In this document: positions 10,401 through 19,592 of the stretch, piece by piece | How positions within the stretch are numbered: the stretch's first letter is position 1 | How the letters are laid out: each line of letters starts with the position of its first letter | Origin: Chthoniobacterales bacterium | GTDB taxonomy: Bacteria; Verrucomicrobiota; Verrucomicrobiia; Chthoniobacterales; JAATET01 | Length of the DNA: 64,000 nucleotides | Direction: 5' to 3' | Assembly (NCBI GenBank): GCA_015655545.1 | Contig: JAATET010000105.1 | Coordinates: forward strand, 1 to 64,000 | The notes under the pieces: model-generated | What the model saw: the letters and a program-made list of their open reading frames with translations, nothing else | What the model was told of the DNA's origin: nothing | The model's database searches: none | Program-made: the position numbers and the translations under genes

Positions 10401-11084
10401 TTAGCCGACGGTGACGGAAACGGCGGCGCTCCATTGGCCGGCCTTCCGGTCGTCGAGGAGGTAGATGGCGCGGTATTTCCAGACGGCGCCGGAGGCGGGG
10501 AAGGGCTCGGTGTCGGCGTAGTCGGGGCGGGTGTCGATGGCGAGGAAGGTCCAGCCCTTGCCATCGGCGCGGTCCACCTCGATGCGGATGCCGTCGAAGG
10601 CGCCTTTTTTCCACGGGATGCGCACGCCGTCGGCGACGACCTTCGCGCCGGTGAGGTCGGGCTGGGCGGTCTCGGCATCGGGGCCGGCGGCCTCGTCGCC
10701 CACGAGCTTGAGGGACTCGCCGACGGCCTCGGTGTAGGCGGGGTGGCCCTTGATGCGCTTCACCAGCGCGAGGAACCGGGGCACGATGCCGGTGGGCACG
10801 GCGGCCGGGGCGGGAGCGGAGGGCGGCACGGGAGCCTGCGGGGAGGCGGGGGTGTCGCCGTCGCGCAGGGAGTCGCGCCAGGCGGTGATGGCCTGGGCGT
10901 AGGCGCGGGAGGAGAGGCATTCGTTCACCAGCCAGCGGAAGTAGGCGGCGTCGGCGGCCTGCGCGGAGAGATCGGCGGCGGGGAGGCCGAGGACGGCGGA
11001 GTAGCCGGGAATGGTGTCGCGGAAGTGCTCGAGGAGGGCGGCTTTGCCGGAATCGTCCTTGGGGAGGTAATAGGTCTTGGCCAT
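10401..11084 (-). CDS. Hypothetical protein, possible fibronectin-III-like C-terminal domain
   Basis: MAKTYYLPKDDSGKAALLEHFRDTIPGYSAVLGLPAADLSAQ...; 227 aa. Confidence 0.65.
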   Translation of the reverse strand: MAKTYYLPKDDSGKAALLEHFRDTIPGYSAVLGLPAADLSAQAADAAYFRWLVNECLSSRAYAQAITAWRDSLRDGDTPASPQAPVPPSAPAPAAVPTGIVPRFLALVKRIKGHPAYTEAVGESLKLVGDEAAGPDAETAQPDLTGAKVVADGVRIPWKKGAFDGIRIEVDRADGKGWTFLAIDTRPDYADTEPFPASGAVWKYRAIYLLDDRKAGQWSAAVSVTVG

Positions 11085-11109
11085 GGGTTTTACGGGGTGG
11101 AGGGTTGGA

Positions 11110-11400
11110 TTTGCGAGGTGGTGACTCTGGAAAGGGCGGTGTCGGGGCGGCGGCGGCACGCCCCGGGACGATTCCGACGCGTCCCGCAACGGCGGCGACA
11201 TATCTCCGAACGGGCGGGAGACGTGTCGGGGCGAAGCGGAGATGTCTCGCGGCGGGGGCGAGAGGGAAACGGAGAGATGGCGACACGTCTCGGGATGGTC
11301 CCGAGACATGCCGAAACCGCCCGGAGACGTGCAGGGGGAGCCCGGGACGGCTCGGAGCGGGAGCGAGACGTGCGGCGGAAACGACAAGGGCCGCCCGGAT
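11110..11400. repeat. Degenerate minisatellite (GAGACGTGTC/GAGATGTCTC-type units) with internal hairpins
   Basis: Recurring gagacgtg/gagatgtc/gagacatg units; TCTCGGGA-TGG-TCCCGAGA perfect 8-bp stem at 11288-11306; CGACACGTCTC (11281-11291) is the reverse complement of GAGACGTGTCG (11218-11228). Confidence 0.65.
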
Positions 11401-11546
11401 GGCGGCCCGATGCGAAGAGAGGCGGGAGAGGGGTTGCGGCTTACTTCCCTGCGGATTCCTTATCGCCCCTGCGGATTCTCATAATGATGGGCGGTGTTTT
11501 GCAGGCGGGTTTTCAAATGTCAAGCCGATAATCTTGTGCCGGAAAA

Positions 11547-11954
11547 TTACCAGGCAGAGCGAGACTGCGGCCGCCCCATGGCACGTTTGGCATGAATGAG
11601 CGCGGCGAGCGTGAGGACGAGCACCGTGACGCTATCCAGATTCTCGAGCTGGCGAGTATAAGAACGCGCGAGCGCCTCGGTCTCGTTGAGAATAATGTCG
11701 TTCTGCCGCAGACGCTCGGCGGGCGTGAGCCGCGGATTTTCGTCGAACAGCGAGAGGTCGATGCCGTAGGCTTCCGCGCGCTGAATCGCGGTCAGGCCGT
11801 CGTCGATGCGCCAGAATCGCTCCAATTCCGGCGGCAGGGTTTCGCTCGCATCCACATCGGCAGGATAACTCCCCGGCCACTCCGCTGTCGAGGCGGCTGC
11901 GACAGGAAATCCCTTGCGCACGCCGCCCGCCGTTTCCACCTTGAGCGCCTTCAT
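11547..11954 (-). pseudogene. Probable internally deleted nucleotidyltransferase-family gene
   Basis: YGIDLSLFDENPRLTPAERLRQND (family-like N-terminus) runs directly into VLTLAALIHAKRAMGRP (family-like C-terminus) without a catalytic core. Confidence 0.45.
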
Positions 11955-13302
11955 GCGCCCGCTCGTTTTCCTTTTCCTCGCCCTGCTGCCCGGCCTCGCC
12001 GGCGCGGCGACGTGGAATATCGTGCTCATGAATCAACGCCGCTACGTGCCGGTCTCGGATGTCGCGGCGTTTTATCGCATGACGCAGGCGGGGGCGGACG
12101 GAGCGAGCTTTCGCCTCACCTCGGCCAATCGCGTGATCGAGGGAAAATCCGGCACGACCGACGTCCATATCAATGGCGTGAAATACGTGACCTGCTTCCC
12201 TTTGCGCAGCAGGCGTGTCGATGGCACCCGCACCGACGCCGTTTACATCTCGGCGATGGACGTGAGCAAGATCATCGAGCCGGTCATGCGGCCGGGAAAA
12301 ATCGCGGGCGCCGCGCCGGTGCGCACGGTCGTGCTGGATGCCGGCCACGGCGGTCACGACAGCGGCGCGGTGGGGTCTCTCGGGCGTGAGAAACAATACA
12401 CGCTCGACGTCGTCCTGCGCGCCCGCGCGCTGCTGCTGAAGGCTGGGTTTCAAGTAAAGATGACCCGCGTGACGGATGTGTTCGTCCCGCTCGAGGAGCG
12501 GGCAAATTTCGCGAATCATTTTCCGAACGCGCTCTTCATCAGCGTGCATTTCAACAAGAGCAACACCTACGGCGGCACCGGCATCGAGACCTACGCGCTC
12601 GCGCCGCGCGGCGTGCCTTCCATGGACGAGGGGAGCCTGCGCTACAGCGATTTCAATTTGAATCCCGGCAACGCCTGCGACTCCCAAAACATCGCGCTCG
12701 CCGCGGCGGTGCATTCCGCCATGTGCCGCCGCCTGCCGGTGCCCGACCGCGGCGTGAAGCGCGCCCGCTTCGCCGTGATCCGGAATATCCGCATTCCCGG
12801 CGTATTGATCGAGGGCGGGTTCGTGGACAGCGCCTACGACGCACGGCTCATCGCGACCGCGGAATACCGCCAGCGCATCGCGCAATCGATCCTCGACGCC
12901 GTCACCGCCTATGCCCGGGCCGTGGGCGCCTCGAAATCCACGACGGTGATCACCGCCGTGCCGGCCTCCACGCCCGGACTCTCTTTGGACGAGGGACTTG
13001 GAGAGTCGGCATCGGGTGTGGCGCCAGCCATTGCGCATGTCCCTGAGCCGGCGGCCTCGCCAGTTCATCGCGACAAGGTCCGGCCGGTCTCCGAGCCGGT
13101 TTTTGATCTCGAAATATTTCGAGAACGGAATCGGAATGCCTTCGAGACTCCTTGGATTCGCCGCTTGTTTTCGACGGATGATCCCTTTTCGCTTTCCGAG
13201 CCTGTCCTTCAATCGTGGGAGGAGCCGAATCCTGAACCGCCTTCTCGGGAAGGGCCGAAAAAATCCGTGCGTGCGCGACCGAATCGCGATTTTACGCACT
13301 GA
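11953..13302 (+). CDS. N-acetylmuramoyl-L-alanine amidase (Amidase_3)
   Basis: VVLDAGHGGHDSGAVGS ... TRVTDVFVPLEERANFAN ... FISVHFN; signal peptide MRPLVFLFLALLPGLAGA. Confidence 0.92.
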   Translation: MRPLVFLFLALLPGLAGAATWNIVLMNQRRYVPVSDVAAFYRMTQAGADGASFRLTSANRVIEGKSGTTDVHINGVKYVTCFPLRSRRVDGTRTDAVYISAMDVSKIIEPVMRPGKIAGAAPVRTVVLDAGHGGHDSGAVGSLGREKQYTLDVVLRARALLLKAGFQVKMTRVTDVFVPLEERANFANHFPNALFISVHFNKSNTYGGTGIETYALAPRGVPSMDEGSLRYSDFNLNPGNACDSQNIALAAAVHSAMCRRLPVPDRGVKRARFAVIRNIRIPGVLIEGGFVDSAYDARLIATAEYRQRIAQSILDAVTAYARAVGASKSTTVITAVPASTPGLSLDEGLGESASGVAPAIAHVPEPAASPVHRDKVRPVSEPVFDLEIFRERNRNAFETPWIRRLFSTDDPFSLSEPVLQSWEEPNPEPPSREGPKKSVRARPNRDFTH

Positions 13303-13374
13303 GCGATCCCGCGCCGCTCGCGCAACTCCTCTTTTGACTCATGCCCGCGAAGCGCGTAGGCATTGGCGGCTCGC

Positions 13375-14484
13375 ATGAAGATTATCGACCGCTACATCGG
13401 CAAGAACGTGTTCATTACGATGCTCATCGGCGTCATCGTGCTGAGCGTCGTGCTGGTGCTCGGCAACCTGCTCAAGGAGCTCCTCGATCGTCTCATCAAC
13501 CAGAACATCCCGCTCGAGATCGTCGTCGCGTTCATGGCGTTCGTGCTGCCCTTCTCGCTCACGTTCTCGATTCCGTGGGGCTTGCTGACCTCGCTGCTGC
13601 TGGTCTTCGGACGCATGTCGGCGGACAACGAGCTCATCGCACTGCGCTCGAATGGCGTGAGCATTCCGCGGATCTGCGTGCCGATTTTCGTGATCACGCT
13701 CGCGCTCACGGGCCTCTGCTTCTGGATCAATGCGGACATCGCGCCGCGCGCCGCGCATCGCATGGCGGACTCGCTTTTCGAAGTCGCCACCAGCAATCCG
13801 ATCTCGCTTTTCGCCGCGGACGACGTGGTCGACCAATTTCCCGACCGCCGCGTGTATGTCGGCTCCAAAAAAGGCAACACGCTGTTGAATCTCACCATCT
13901 TCGAGATCGATCCCAAGGCCGGCATCCCGCTCAAGGTCATCTACGCGAAGAGCGGCGAGCTGGTTTCCGACAAGCCGAACAAGCGGCTGATGCTGAAATT
14001 TTACGACGCGCGCTTCGAGCAGCGCGACGCGGACGACCCGCGCGACATTTACAAGATCCAGCATGGCATCGTGATGCAGGAAGGCACGTTCCCGATCCCG
14101 CTCGACGCGCTGTATGAGGACAACGCCAAGGGGCGCCGCCTCGAGACTTATACGCTCCCGGAGCTTTCGGACTTCATCGAGCAGGGCGCCGACGGGCAGG
14201 TGCTCCAGGCGAAGGTGGAATACAATCGCCGCTTTTCCGCTTCGCTCGCGTGCCTCGCGTTCGCGCTGGTGGCCGTGCCGCTCGGCATCACGACCCACCG
14301 CAAGGAGACGTCCGCCGGCTTCGCGCTGAGCCTCGCGATCGCGTTCTTCTATTACTTTTTCATCATCGTCGCGAACACCTTCCGCGATAACGCCGCCGCC
14401 CATCCGCTGATCCTGATCTGGGTGCCGAATATCATCTTCATCGCGCTCGGGTCGGTGCTGTTTTACCGGCTGTCGCGACGGTAG
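13375..14484 (+). CDS. LptF/LptG family permease
   Basis: MKIIDRYIGKNVFITMLIGVIVLS ... multi-TM; ALVAVPLGITTHRKETSAGFALS. Confidence 0.9.
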   Translation: MKIIDRYIGKNVFITMLIGVIVLSVVLVLGNLLKELLDRLINQNIPLEIVVAFMAFVLPFSLTFSIPWGLLTSLLLVFGRMSADNELIALRSNGVSIPRICVPIFVITLALTGLCFWINADIAPRAAHRMADSLFEVATSNPISLFAADDVVDQFPDRRVYVGSKKGNTLLNLTIFEIDPKAGIPLKVIYAKSGELVSDKPNKRLMLKFYDARFEQRDADDPRDIYKIQHGIVMQEGTFPIPLDALYEDNAKGRRLETYTLPELSDFIEQGADGQVLQAKVEYNRRFSASLACLAFALVAVPLGITTHRKETSAGFALSLAIAFFYYFFIIVANTFRDNAAAHPLILIWVPNIIFIALGSVLFYRLSRR

Positions 14485-14512
14485 AAAATCGCCGCGCGAA
14501 CCGAAACCGCGG

Positions 14513-15352
14513 CTATTTTGTAAAGAAATTCCGCTGCTTGTCCGAGATCGGCGCGCCGAGCTTTTCCAGCACGAGCAGCATGTCTTCCCAGACTTTGCGC
14601 TTCTCGGTGATCGATTGATTTCGCAGCAGGTAGGCGGGGTGATAAGTCGCCATCGCCGGGATGCCGCGGTAGTCGAGCCAGCGGCCGCGCAGGTCGCGCA
14701 TCGGGCGGGTTTCGCCGAGCAATCCCTCCACGGCGGTCGCGCCGAGGGCGACGAGCACTTTCGGCCGGATGAGCTCGATCTGTTTCTCGAGCCACGGAAA
14801 ACAAACGCCCATCTCCTCGGGCCGCGGCTTGCGATTCCCCGTCGAGCCGGGCGGCATGTCTGGCCGGCATTTCAGGACGTTGCCGATGTAAACCGTCTCC
14901 CGCGAAAAATTCATCGCCTTGATGATTTTCGTAAGCAGCTCGCCCGCGCGACCGACGAACGGCTCGCCTTGCGCGTCCTCATCCGCGCCCGGAGCCTCGC
15001 CGACGAACATCAAGTCCGCCGCGGGATTTCCGACGCCGAAGACGACTTGCTTGCGCGAGCGGACCAAGTGCGGACAGGCCGTGCAGCGCCGCGCGGCCTC
15101 GCGCAAGGAATCCATCGTCCACTCCTGTGTGGAAATGATCGCGGGCGATGTCGTGTTTTCTCTTCCACTTCCTCCTCCGTCATCCGCGAGGGGTTCGGGA
15201 GGAAGAGGAAGTGGAGGAGGAAGATTAATGGCCTTCAGCCTGCGGAGCCGCTCGACGGCATCCGCTGTGGCGGTCGGTTTGCGGCCGATTCCGGACTGCA
15301 TCTCGCGCAGCAGCGGCAGGGCGGCGTCGATGGCGGTCTTCAGGCGGTCCAT
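14513..15352 (-). CDS. Uracil-DNA glycosylase, family 4-like
   Basis: CTACPHLVRSRKQVVFGVGNPAADLMFVGEAPGADEDAQGEPFVGRAGELL; GNVLKCRPD. Confidence 0.92.
   Translation of the reverse strand: MDRLKTAIDAALPLLREMQSGIGRKPTATADAVERLRRLKAINLPPPLPLPPEPLADDGGGSGRENTTSPAIISTQEWTMDSLREAARRCTACPHLVRSRKQVVFGVGNPAADLMFVGEAPGADEDAQGEPFVGRAGELLTKIIKAMNFSRETVYIGNVLKCRPDMPPGSTGNRKPRPEEMGVCFPWLEKQIELIRPKVLVALGATAVEGLLGETRPMRDLRGRWLDYRGIPAMATYHPAYLLRNQSITEKRKVWEDMLLVLEKLGAPISDKQRNFFTK
15158..15223. repeat. CTTCC-rich hairpin repeat inside the UDG N-terminal linker
   Basis: CTTCCACTTCCTCCTCC ... GGAGGAAGAGGAAGTGGAGG near-complementary arms; encodes LPPPLPLPPEPLADDGGGSGRE. Confidence 0.75.
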
Positions 15353-16266
15353 TGCTTGTAATGGTGGCGCGGCGTTTCCGGCGGCACGAGCGGAAAATCC
15401 GCCGGCACCGGCGCCGCGAAGGAGAGTCTCTCGCCGCCGCGCGGATGATCGAACGAGAGCTTCCACGCATGCAAAAGATGACGCGCGTAAAGGCCGCGCC
15501 GTCAATACACCGGGTCGCCGGCGAGGGGATGGCCGAGATGCTTGAGATGCACGCGAATTTGATGCGTGCGCCCGGTTTTCGGTCGGCACTCGATGAGGCT
15601 CAAGCCGTCGCCCGTCGCGAGCACGCGGTAATTCGTCACGGCTTCGCGGCCCTTCCCGGTGAGGTCGACGGCCATTTTCTGGCGATTCGAGCGATGCCGG
15701 CCGATCGCCGCCTCGATCACCCCGCCGGCCCGGCGCAAGGTGCCTTCGACGATCGCGAGGTAGATTTTTTCCACGGTGCGCCCGGCGAATTGCGCGGCGA
15801 GCGATTGATGGGCGGCGTCGTTTTTGGCGATCACGAGACAGCCGCTCGTTTCCTTGTCGAGGCGGTGCACGATGCCGGGCCGCTCGACGCCGCCGATGCC
15901 GGAGAGATCCTGGCAGTGGTGCAGCAGCGCCTGGACGAGCGTGCCGGTCGCATTGCCGGCGCCGGGATGAACGACAAGGCCGGCGGGCTTGTCGATCACG
16001 ACGATGTCGCTGTCCTCATGAAGAATGACGAGCGGAATATCCTCGGCCTGCAGCGCGGTGAAGGGCGCGGAGTCCGGAATGGAAACCGCGATTTCGTCGC
16101 CGGTTTTTAGCGGCTCGGAAGCGCGGGTGATCGCGCCGTTGAGCAGAATGTCTCCCGCGAGAATGAGCGCCTGCACGCGGGAGCGCGAGAGGTCCGGCAG
16201 CTGCGAGGTGACGAAGCGATCGAAGCGTTCGCCGGCGTGCTCGGGAGTGACGTGGTGGACGGACAT
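15340..16266 (-). pseudogene. rluD: Pseudouridine synthase RluD, interrupted by in-frame TGA at 15502-15504
   Basis: PGIVHRLDKETSGCLVIAK ... HQIRVHLKHLGHPLAGDPVY[TGA]RRGLYARHLLHAWKLSFDHPRGGERLSFAAPVPADF..., same frame on both sides. Confidence 0.9.
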
Positions 16267-16277
16267 GAGAGTCTTAA

Positions 16278-16355
16278 GTTTTAAGTTTGTAAGTTTTAAG
16301 CATGCGGTCCGCGCGCATGGCTTTACTTAAAACTTAAAACTTACAAACTTAAAAC
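16278..16355. repeat. Long inverted repeat between rluD and the kinase gene
   Basis: gttttaagtttgtaagttttaag (16278-16300) is the perfect 23-nt reverse complement of cttaaaacttacaaacttaaaac (16333-16355). Confidence 0.9.
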
Positions 16356-16362
16356 CATCCTT

Positions 16363-17940
16363 ATGTCGGAAGCGATGCAGCAGATCGTGGAGCCCTGCCC
16401 CTCGTGCGGTCAACCGATCGACGTCACGGAGCAGGAGCCATTTTCCGAGGTGGACTGCCCGGCCTGCCACGCGACGATGCGCGCGCGCGTCCACTTTAAC
16501 AATTTCACGCTGCTCGAGCTTCTGGGCGAGGGCGGCATGGGCGCCGTCTTCAAGGCGCTCGACAATAATCTCCAGCGCAAGGTGGCGCTGAAAATTCTCA
16601 AGCGCAGCGCGGGCGCGACCGAGGCCGATTGGGCGAAGCTCGCGACCGAGGCTCGCGCCACGGCGGCCATCAATCACCAGAACGTGGTGAAGGTTTTTTC
16701 GTTCGGCGAAGATCACGGGCAATTCTATCTCGCGATGGAACTCGTCGAAAAGGGGTCGCTCGACGGCCTCATGCTCCTGCAGACGCGCGTCGCCGAGGCG
16801 CAGGTGCTCGAGATCGGCATTCAGATCGCCGAGGGCCTGCAGGCTGCCTTCGAGGGCAATCTCATTCACCGCGACATCAAGCCAGGGAACATTCTCTTCG
16901 CCGGACCGCATCTGGCGAAGATCGTGGACTTCGGCCTCGCGCGCGTGCTTTCCGACGAGGCGCAGGAGGCCGGCGAAATCTGGGGCACGCCTTTCTACGT
17001 GGCGCCAGAAAAGCTCGACGGCCGGCCGGAGGATTTCCGCAGCGACATCTACAGTCTCGGCGGCACGCTTTTTCACGCGCTCGCGGGACGGCCGCCCTTC
17101 GACGCGAGGACCGCATCGATGGTCGTGCTCAAGCATATCAAGAATCAGGTGGTGAGCCTGCAGGCCTTTGCGCCGGGGGTCTCGGACGAGACCGCCTACG
17201 TCATCAACCGCATGATGAACAAGGAACCGCACGAGCGCTACGCATCCTACGAGGAGCTGCTCACGCACCTCCAATACGCGCGCCAAAAGCTGCAAAAACG
17301 CGGCGCCGAGCGAGGAGGGTCCTCGCCCCGTCCCGCGATGAAGGCCGGCGGCACCCGGCTTTTTCCCGGCCTGCTTTGGACCGCCGCAGCCGCGCTGTGC
17401 ATGGCGTGCGCCGGCTGGTTTTTTTGGTTTGGAAAAATGCATGAGCCGAAGCCGCTCCGCACCGAAGCAGCGCCGCTCATCGAGCAGGGGCAGCAGGCGC
17501 TGAATGCCGGACGGTTCGATGACGCGAGGGCGAAATTCGCCGCGGCCGTGGAGGCGGCTGGCGCTCGGCAACCGGAGCGAAACTGGGCGCTGGCCCATCT
17601 CGGGCTTGCCTGCGTTTTGCTGGGCAAGGAATCGCAAACCGCCGAGACCTTCAAGAAGCTCGAAGGCGACGCGCTCTTCGACGCGGCGCCGGTGCCGCAG
17701 GCGCTCGGACGCTTCTTTCGTAATCTGGCGGCATCATCGTCTCCGGGCGTGTCTTCGAGCTCCAACTACGAGAGTTTCGGCTTGTTGGTCGGCGGAATCC
17801 GGTCCTGGAAGTCTGGCGACGAGGCGGCGGGGGCCGTGCTGCTGCGGCGATTTGCCAAATCCCGGCCGCTTCCGCCCGACGATTGGCTGGCAAAGCTCAA
17901 GCCGCTTGCGGAGTCCACTTTGAAGAGCCCGGCGCGCTGA
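16363..17940 (+). CDS. Serine/threonine protein kinase with N-terminal zinc ribbon, TM segment and C-terminal repeat region
   Basis: [10 protein letters not shown]...[71 protein letters not shown]. Confidence 0.95.
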   Translation: MSEAMQQIVEPCPSCGQPIDVTEQEPFSEVDCPACHATMRARVHFNNFTLLELLGEGGMGAVFKALDNNLQRKVALKILKRSAGATEADWAKLATEARATAAINHQNVVKVFSFGEDHGQFYLAMELVEKGSLDGLMLLQTRVAEAQVLEIGIQIAEGLQAAFEGNLIHRDIKPGNILFAGPHLAKIVDFGLARVLSDEAQEAGEIWGTPFYVAPEKLDGRPEDFRSDIYSLGGTLFHALAGRPPFDARTASMVVLKHIKNQVVSLQAFAPGVSDETAYVINRMMNKEPHERYASYEELLTHLQYARQKLQKRGAERGGSSPRPAMKAGGTRLFPGLLWTAAAALCMACAGWFFWFGKMHEPKPLRTEAAPLIEQGQQALNAGRFDDARAKFAAAVEAAGARQPERNWALAHLGLACVLLGKESQTAETFKKLEGDALFDAAPVPQALGRFFRNLAASSSPGVSSSSNYESFGLLVGGIRSWKSGDEAAGAVLLRRFAKSRPLPPDDWLAKLKPLAESTLKSPAR

Positions 17941-17987
17941 AGCTTCAACGCGGTTGCCAGCGGACCGGCGCGCGTTACATTTCCGGC

Positions 17988-19592
17988 ATGAGCAGCGACC
18001 TGCCGAAATTGACGCCCGAAGAAATTCACCAAAAGCTCACCGAGTTTCTTCGCTCCGGCTTTGGGGAAAAAGTGGCCGACGCGCCCGCGCCCGAAGGCGA
18101 GGACGTCGACGAGGAAATCGACGACGAGGACGAAGATGAGGCCGTGGATTTGTTCGAGTTCGACTTCAAGCCGCGCGACATCAAGAAACATCTCGACCGT
18201 TTCGTCATCAAGCAGGAGGAAGCGAAGAAGGTGCTCAGCATCGCGGTCTGCGACCATTACAATCACGCCCGTTACGCCCGGAAATTGCGCGAGGAGGACG
18301 AGGACGCGGTCATCGAATACGCGAAGCAGAATGTCATCCTCGTCGGCTCGACCGGCGTGGGAAAAACCTACCTCGTAAAGCATGTCGCCGAGCTGATCGG
18401 GGTGCCGTTCGTCAAGGCGGACGCGACGAAATTCAGCGAGACCGGCTACGTGGGCGGAGATGTCGAAGATCTCGTGCGCGAGCTCGTGCACAAGGCCGAT
18501 GGCAACGTCGCACTCGCCGAGCACGGCATCATTTACATCGACGAGATCGACAAGATCGCGAGCTCCGCGAACGGCTCCGGACGCGACGTGAGCGGGCGCG
18601 GCGTGCAGACGACCTTGCTGAAGCTCATGGAGGAAACGGAGGTGCCGGTGCGCAATCCCATGGACCTGCAAGCCCAGCTGCAGGCGGCTTTTGAAATGAA
18701 GCGGAACGGCGGCGAGGCGAAGCGCGAGTCGATCAATACGCGACACATTTTATTCATCGTGAGCGGAGCGTTCGACAAGCTCGACGAGCAGGTTCGCCGC
18801 CGGTTCAAGCAATCGAGCATGGGTTTCCACGCCGAGCCGGCCCCGCTGGCGGCGGCGACAAATCTGCTCCACGAGACGACGACGCAGGACTTCGTCGCCT
18901 ACGGCATGGAGCCGGAATTCATCGGCCGTCTGCCGGTGCGCGTGGTCTGCGATCCGCTCGAGGCGGGGGATTTGTTCGAGATTCTCAAGCGTTCCGAAGG
19001 CAGCATCATCCGCCAATACGAGCGGGCGTTTCAGGCCTACGGCGTCGAGGTGCTTTTCGAGGACGGCGCGCTGCGGCGCATCGCGGAACGTGCGCAGGAG
19101 GAGAAAACCGGGGCGCGCGGGCTGTTGACGGTTTGCGAGAAACTGCTGCGCGACTACAAATACGAGCTGCCCGACTCGGGGATCCGCTCGTTCACGGTGA
19201 GCGAAGCGCTCGTCGACGAGCCTGCCGCGACGTTGCGGGGATTGCTCGAGACCGGACATGCGGAAAAGGAGAAATCCCTCGCGGCGATCGTTACGCAATT
19301 CGCCGAACGCTTCCGCGCGCAGCATGAGATCGAGCTGACCTTCGAGGCGGAAGCCGCGCACGGGCTGGTCCAGCGCGCGCTGGCGGAAGGCCTCGGCGTG
19401 CGGGAGCTTTGCGAGACGCTGTTCAAGGATTACCAGTTCGGGCTTCAGCTCATCCGAAAAAACAGCGGCCGGCGGGAGTTCGAAATTCCGTGGCGCGCCG
19501 TGCAGGATCCGGACGGCGTGCTGAGCGACTGGGTCGTGGAATCCTATCGCCACAGCCGCCCGAATGAGGCAGACTCCAGCGCTTCCCCATGA
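17988..19592 (+). CDS. ClpX-like AAA+ ATPase without N-terminal zinc-binding domain
   Basis: Walker [11 protein letters not shown], pore-loop GYVG, Walker [13 protein letters not shown]-terminal ClpX-like domain; acidic N-terminus [17 protein letters not shown]. Confidence 0.88.
   Translation: MSSDLPKLTPEEIHQKLTEFLRSGFGEKVADAPAPEGEDVDEEIDDEDEDEAVDLFEFDFKPRDIKKHLDRFVIKQEEAKKVLSIAVCDHYNHARYARKLREEDEDAVIEYAKQNVILVGSTGVGKTYLVKHVAELIGVPFVKADATKFSETGYVGGDVEDLVRELVHKADGNVALAEHGIIYIDEIDKIASSANGSGRDVSGRGVQTTLLKLMEETEVPVRNPMDLQAQLQAAFEMKRNGGEAKRESINTRHILFIVSGAFDKLDEQVRRRFKQSSMGFHAEPAPLAAATNLLHETTTQDFVAYGMEPEFIGRLPVRVVCDPLEAGDLFEILKRSEGSIIRQYERAFQAYGVEVLFEDGALRRIAERAQEEKTGARGLLTVCEKLLRDYKYELPDSGIRSFTVSEALVDEPAATLRGLLETGHAEKEKSLAAIVTQFAERFRAQHEIELTFEAEAAHGLVQRALAEGLGVRELCETLFKDYQFGLQLIRKNSGRREFEIPWRAVQDPDGVLSDWVVESYRHSRPNEADSSASP

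Noticed and set aside
15502-15504. TGA in rluD as selenocysteine
   Set aside because: The site normally carries Gly, no redox or catalytic role is known there, and no SECIS-like structure was noted; nonsense mutation or readthrough is more plausible.
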